Origin: Streptomyces griseicoloratus
Lineage (GTDB): Bacteria > Actinomycetota > Actinomycetes > Streptomycetales > Streptomycetaceae
DNA: 40,941 nucleotides
Assembly: GCF_014534645.1 (NCBI RefSeq)
Contig: NZ_JACVQF010000030.1
Span: 1 to 40,941 of the forward strand
Direction of reading: 5' to 3'
Numbering within the stretch: position 1 is the first letter of the stretch; every line of letters starts with the position of its first letter. Positions 39,573-40,941 of this stretch are shown here, in pieces. Position numbers and translations under genes: made by a program. The notes under the pieces are model-generated. The model did no database searches. It was not told where the DNA came from and saw only the letters and a list, made by a program, of their open reading frames with translations.

Positions 39573-40941
39573 TCAGACGGTGTGCGCGTCCGCCGCCCGA
39601 GGAGCGGCCGGCTCCTCGTCCGAGGGCGAGGCGACCTCGGCGAGGTCCCGGTGCCGGGTCTCCTTCGCCACGCCCACGGCGATCAGCGTCAGCACGCAGG
39701 CGGCGATGACGTAGAGGGCGATCGGGGTGGAACTGCCGGTGTCGGACAGCAGCGCGGTGGCGATCAGCGGCGCCGGCGCGCCGGCCGCGACCGAGGCGAA
39801 CTGGGCGCCGATGGAAGCACCGGAGTAGCGCATCCGGGTGGCGAACATCTCGGAGAAGAACGCCGCCTGGGGTGCGTACATCGCGCCGTGCAGCACCAGG
39901 CCCACGGTCACCGCGAGGATCAGGCTGCCGAAGCCGCCGGTGTCGATCAGCCGGAAGAAGGGGAACATCCACAGGCCGACGCCCGCCGCCCCCAGCAGGT
40001 ACACCGGCCGGCGGCCGATCCGGTCGGACAGCGCGCCCCAGGCCGGGATGACCGCGAAGTGCACGGCCGAGGCGATCAGTACGGCGTTGAGCGCGGTCTG
40101 CTTGGAGACGCCGGCCTCGGTGGTGGCGTAGACGAGGATGAAGGCGGTGACGACGTAGTAGCTGATGTTCTCCGCCATGCGCGCGCCCATCGCCACCAGC
40201 ACGTCGCGCCAGTGGTGCCGCAGCACGGCGATCAGCGGAAGCTGCTCGGCCTCGGTCTTGCGTGCCTCGGTCCTTCGTGCCTCGGCCTGCGCCAGCGCCT
40301 GCTTGAAGACCGGCGATTCGTCGACGGACAGACGAATCCACAGACCGACGATCACGAGCACACCGGAGAGCAGGAACGGGATCCGCCAGCCCCAGCTGCC
40401 GAACGCGGAGTCCGACAGCACGGCCGTCAGCAGCGACAGCACACCGGTCGCGAGCAGCTGCCCCGCCGGCGCACCGGTCTGCGGCCACGAGGCCCAGAAC
40501 CCGCGCCGCCGCGCGTCCCCGTGCTCGGACACCAGCAGGACGGCCCCGCCCCACTCACCGCCGAGCGCGAAGCCCTGCACCAGCCGCAGCACGGTCAGCA
40601 GCACGGGAGCGGCCGTGCCGATGGTCGCGTGCGTGGGCAGCAGCCCGATGGCGAAGGTCGCCCCACCCATCATCAGCAGGCTCAGCACCAGCAGCTTCTT
40701 GCGTCCGAGCCGGTCGCCGTAGTGCCCGAAGACCAGGGCACCCAGGGGCCGGGCGGCGAACCCGACGGCGTACGTCAGGAACGACAGCAGCGTGCCGACC
40801 AGGGGGTCGGACTCCGGGAAGAACAGTTTGTTGAAGACGAGCGCGGCGGCAGAGCCGTAGAGGAAGAAGTCGTACCACTCGATGGTGGTGCCGATGAGGG
40901 ACGCGGCGACGATGCGCTTGAGGTTGTTCGGCGTCGGTGGA
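39573..40941 (-). CDS. MHS-family MFS metabolite:proton symporter (5' end outside window)
   Basis: The last 456 codons of a 12-helix major facilitator of the metabolite:H+ symporter family. Near the edge SLIGTTIEWYDFFLYG is the typical first helix, so only a short N-terminus is missing. Other marks are FGHYGDRLGRKKLLVLSLLM (the loop 2-3 motif), RLVQGFALGGEWGGAVLLVS, a cytoplasmic loop with charged repeats (AEARRTEARKTEAEQ) and DRIGRRPVYLLGA. Relatives carry citrate, shikimate, alpha-ketoglutarate or proline. The link to the convergent hydroxybutyrate dehydrogenase and PucR regulator suggests a small organic acid (inference). Confidence 0.93.
   Translation of the reverse strand, partial: PPTPNNLKRIVAASLIGTTIEWYDFFLYGSAAALVFNKLFFPESDPLVGTLLSFLTYAVGFAARPLGALVFGHYGDRLGRKKLLVLSLLMMGGATFAIGLLPTHATIGTAAPVLLTVLRLVQGFALGGEWGGAVLLVSEHGDARRRGFWASWPQTGAPAGQLLATGVLSLLTAVLSDSAFGSWGWRIPFLLSGVLVIVGLWIRLSVDESPVFKQALAQAEARRTEARKTEAEQLPLIAVLRHHWRDVLVAMGARMAENISYYVVTAFILVYATTEAGVSKQTALNAVLIASAVHFAVIPAWGALSDRIGRRPVYLLGAAGVGLWMFPFFRLIDTGGFGSLILAVTVGLVLHGAMYAPQAAFFSEMFATRMRYSGASIGAQFASVAAGAPAPLIATALLSDTGSSTPIALYVIAACVLTLIAVGVAKETRHRDLAEVASPSDEEPAAPRAADAHTV

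Noticed and set aside
1-40941. CRISPR arrays, tRNA/rRNA genes, insertion sequences or phage attachment sites
   Set aside because: No regularly spaced repeats, cloverleaf-like segments, transposase or integrase motifs were seen on either strand, although a reading by eye could miss a degenerate tRNA.

Overview
This is a high-GC (about 73%) actinobacterial chromosome segment. The strong GC3 bias, frequent GTG starts, AAGGAG-type and apparently leaderless starts, and families such as Rv1733c-like, DUF6643-like, DUF4865 and a secreted Streptomyces-type phospholipase A2 point to Streptomyces. I see no tRNA, rRNA, CRISPR array, insertion sequence or phage gene. The density of regulators and small catabolic operons looks like ordinary chromosome with some accessory islands and two scars of gene loss. 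All functional names come from motifs read by eye; no database search was run.

Layout. 0.3-5.2 kb: an ABC-2/YhgE-like membrane protein, a Dps ferritin with all five ferroxidase ligands, and a translationally coupled operon (Gfo/Idh/MocA dehydrogenase, DUF6807/PmoA-like, cupin) behind a promoter with a LacI-type operator. 5.2-7.6 kb: a secreted phospholipase A2 with a leader hairpin, a PAP2 phosphatase, a 187-bp tandem repeat, and remnants of two siderophore genes (FecCD permease and ornithine N-monooxygenase) lying head to head. 7.6-11.4 kb: a secreted or anchored protein behind a CsoR-like copper box, then a divergent amino-sugar cluster (DeoR/AgaR regulator, AgaS-like SIS isomerase, class II aldolase). 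11.4-14.5 kb: RlmG/RsmC-like rRNA methyltransferase, AlkB-like dioxygenase and ROK regulator. 14.5-18.1 kb: a TetR-headed minus-strand group (TetR, DUF4865, phosphotriesterase-like, tautomerase) with a palindromic operator, facing a SHOCT gene fused to the scar of a deleted ABC transporter. 18.4-22.3 kb: RsbW-like anti-sigma kinase, a small unknown protein, Cds1-like cysteine desulfhydrase/synthase, SRPBCC protein and an orphan DeoR regulator.

22.6-29.7 kb: a polytopic protein that appears to carry an alpha/beta-hydrolase split around about eleven membrane helices, a beta-helix/AAA+ fusion, an Rv1733c-like membrane protein, a MOSC protein and a Pro/Gln-rich protein. 30-36.6 kb: a two-domain TerD protein, HpnB-like glycosyltransferase, glutamate racemase-like protein, small membrane protein, Lnt and a Nudix hydrolase; several starts here look leaderless. 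36.7-40.9 kb: a 3-hydroxybutyrate-dehydrogenase-like SDR, a GAF-PucR regulator and a convergent MHS-family transporter that runs off the right edge, probably one uptake and catabolism unit. The most unusual items are the split membrane hydrolase, the decayed siderophore locus, the ABC deletion scar and several well-formed operators whose regulators are not obvious.
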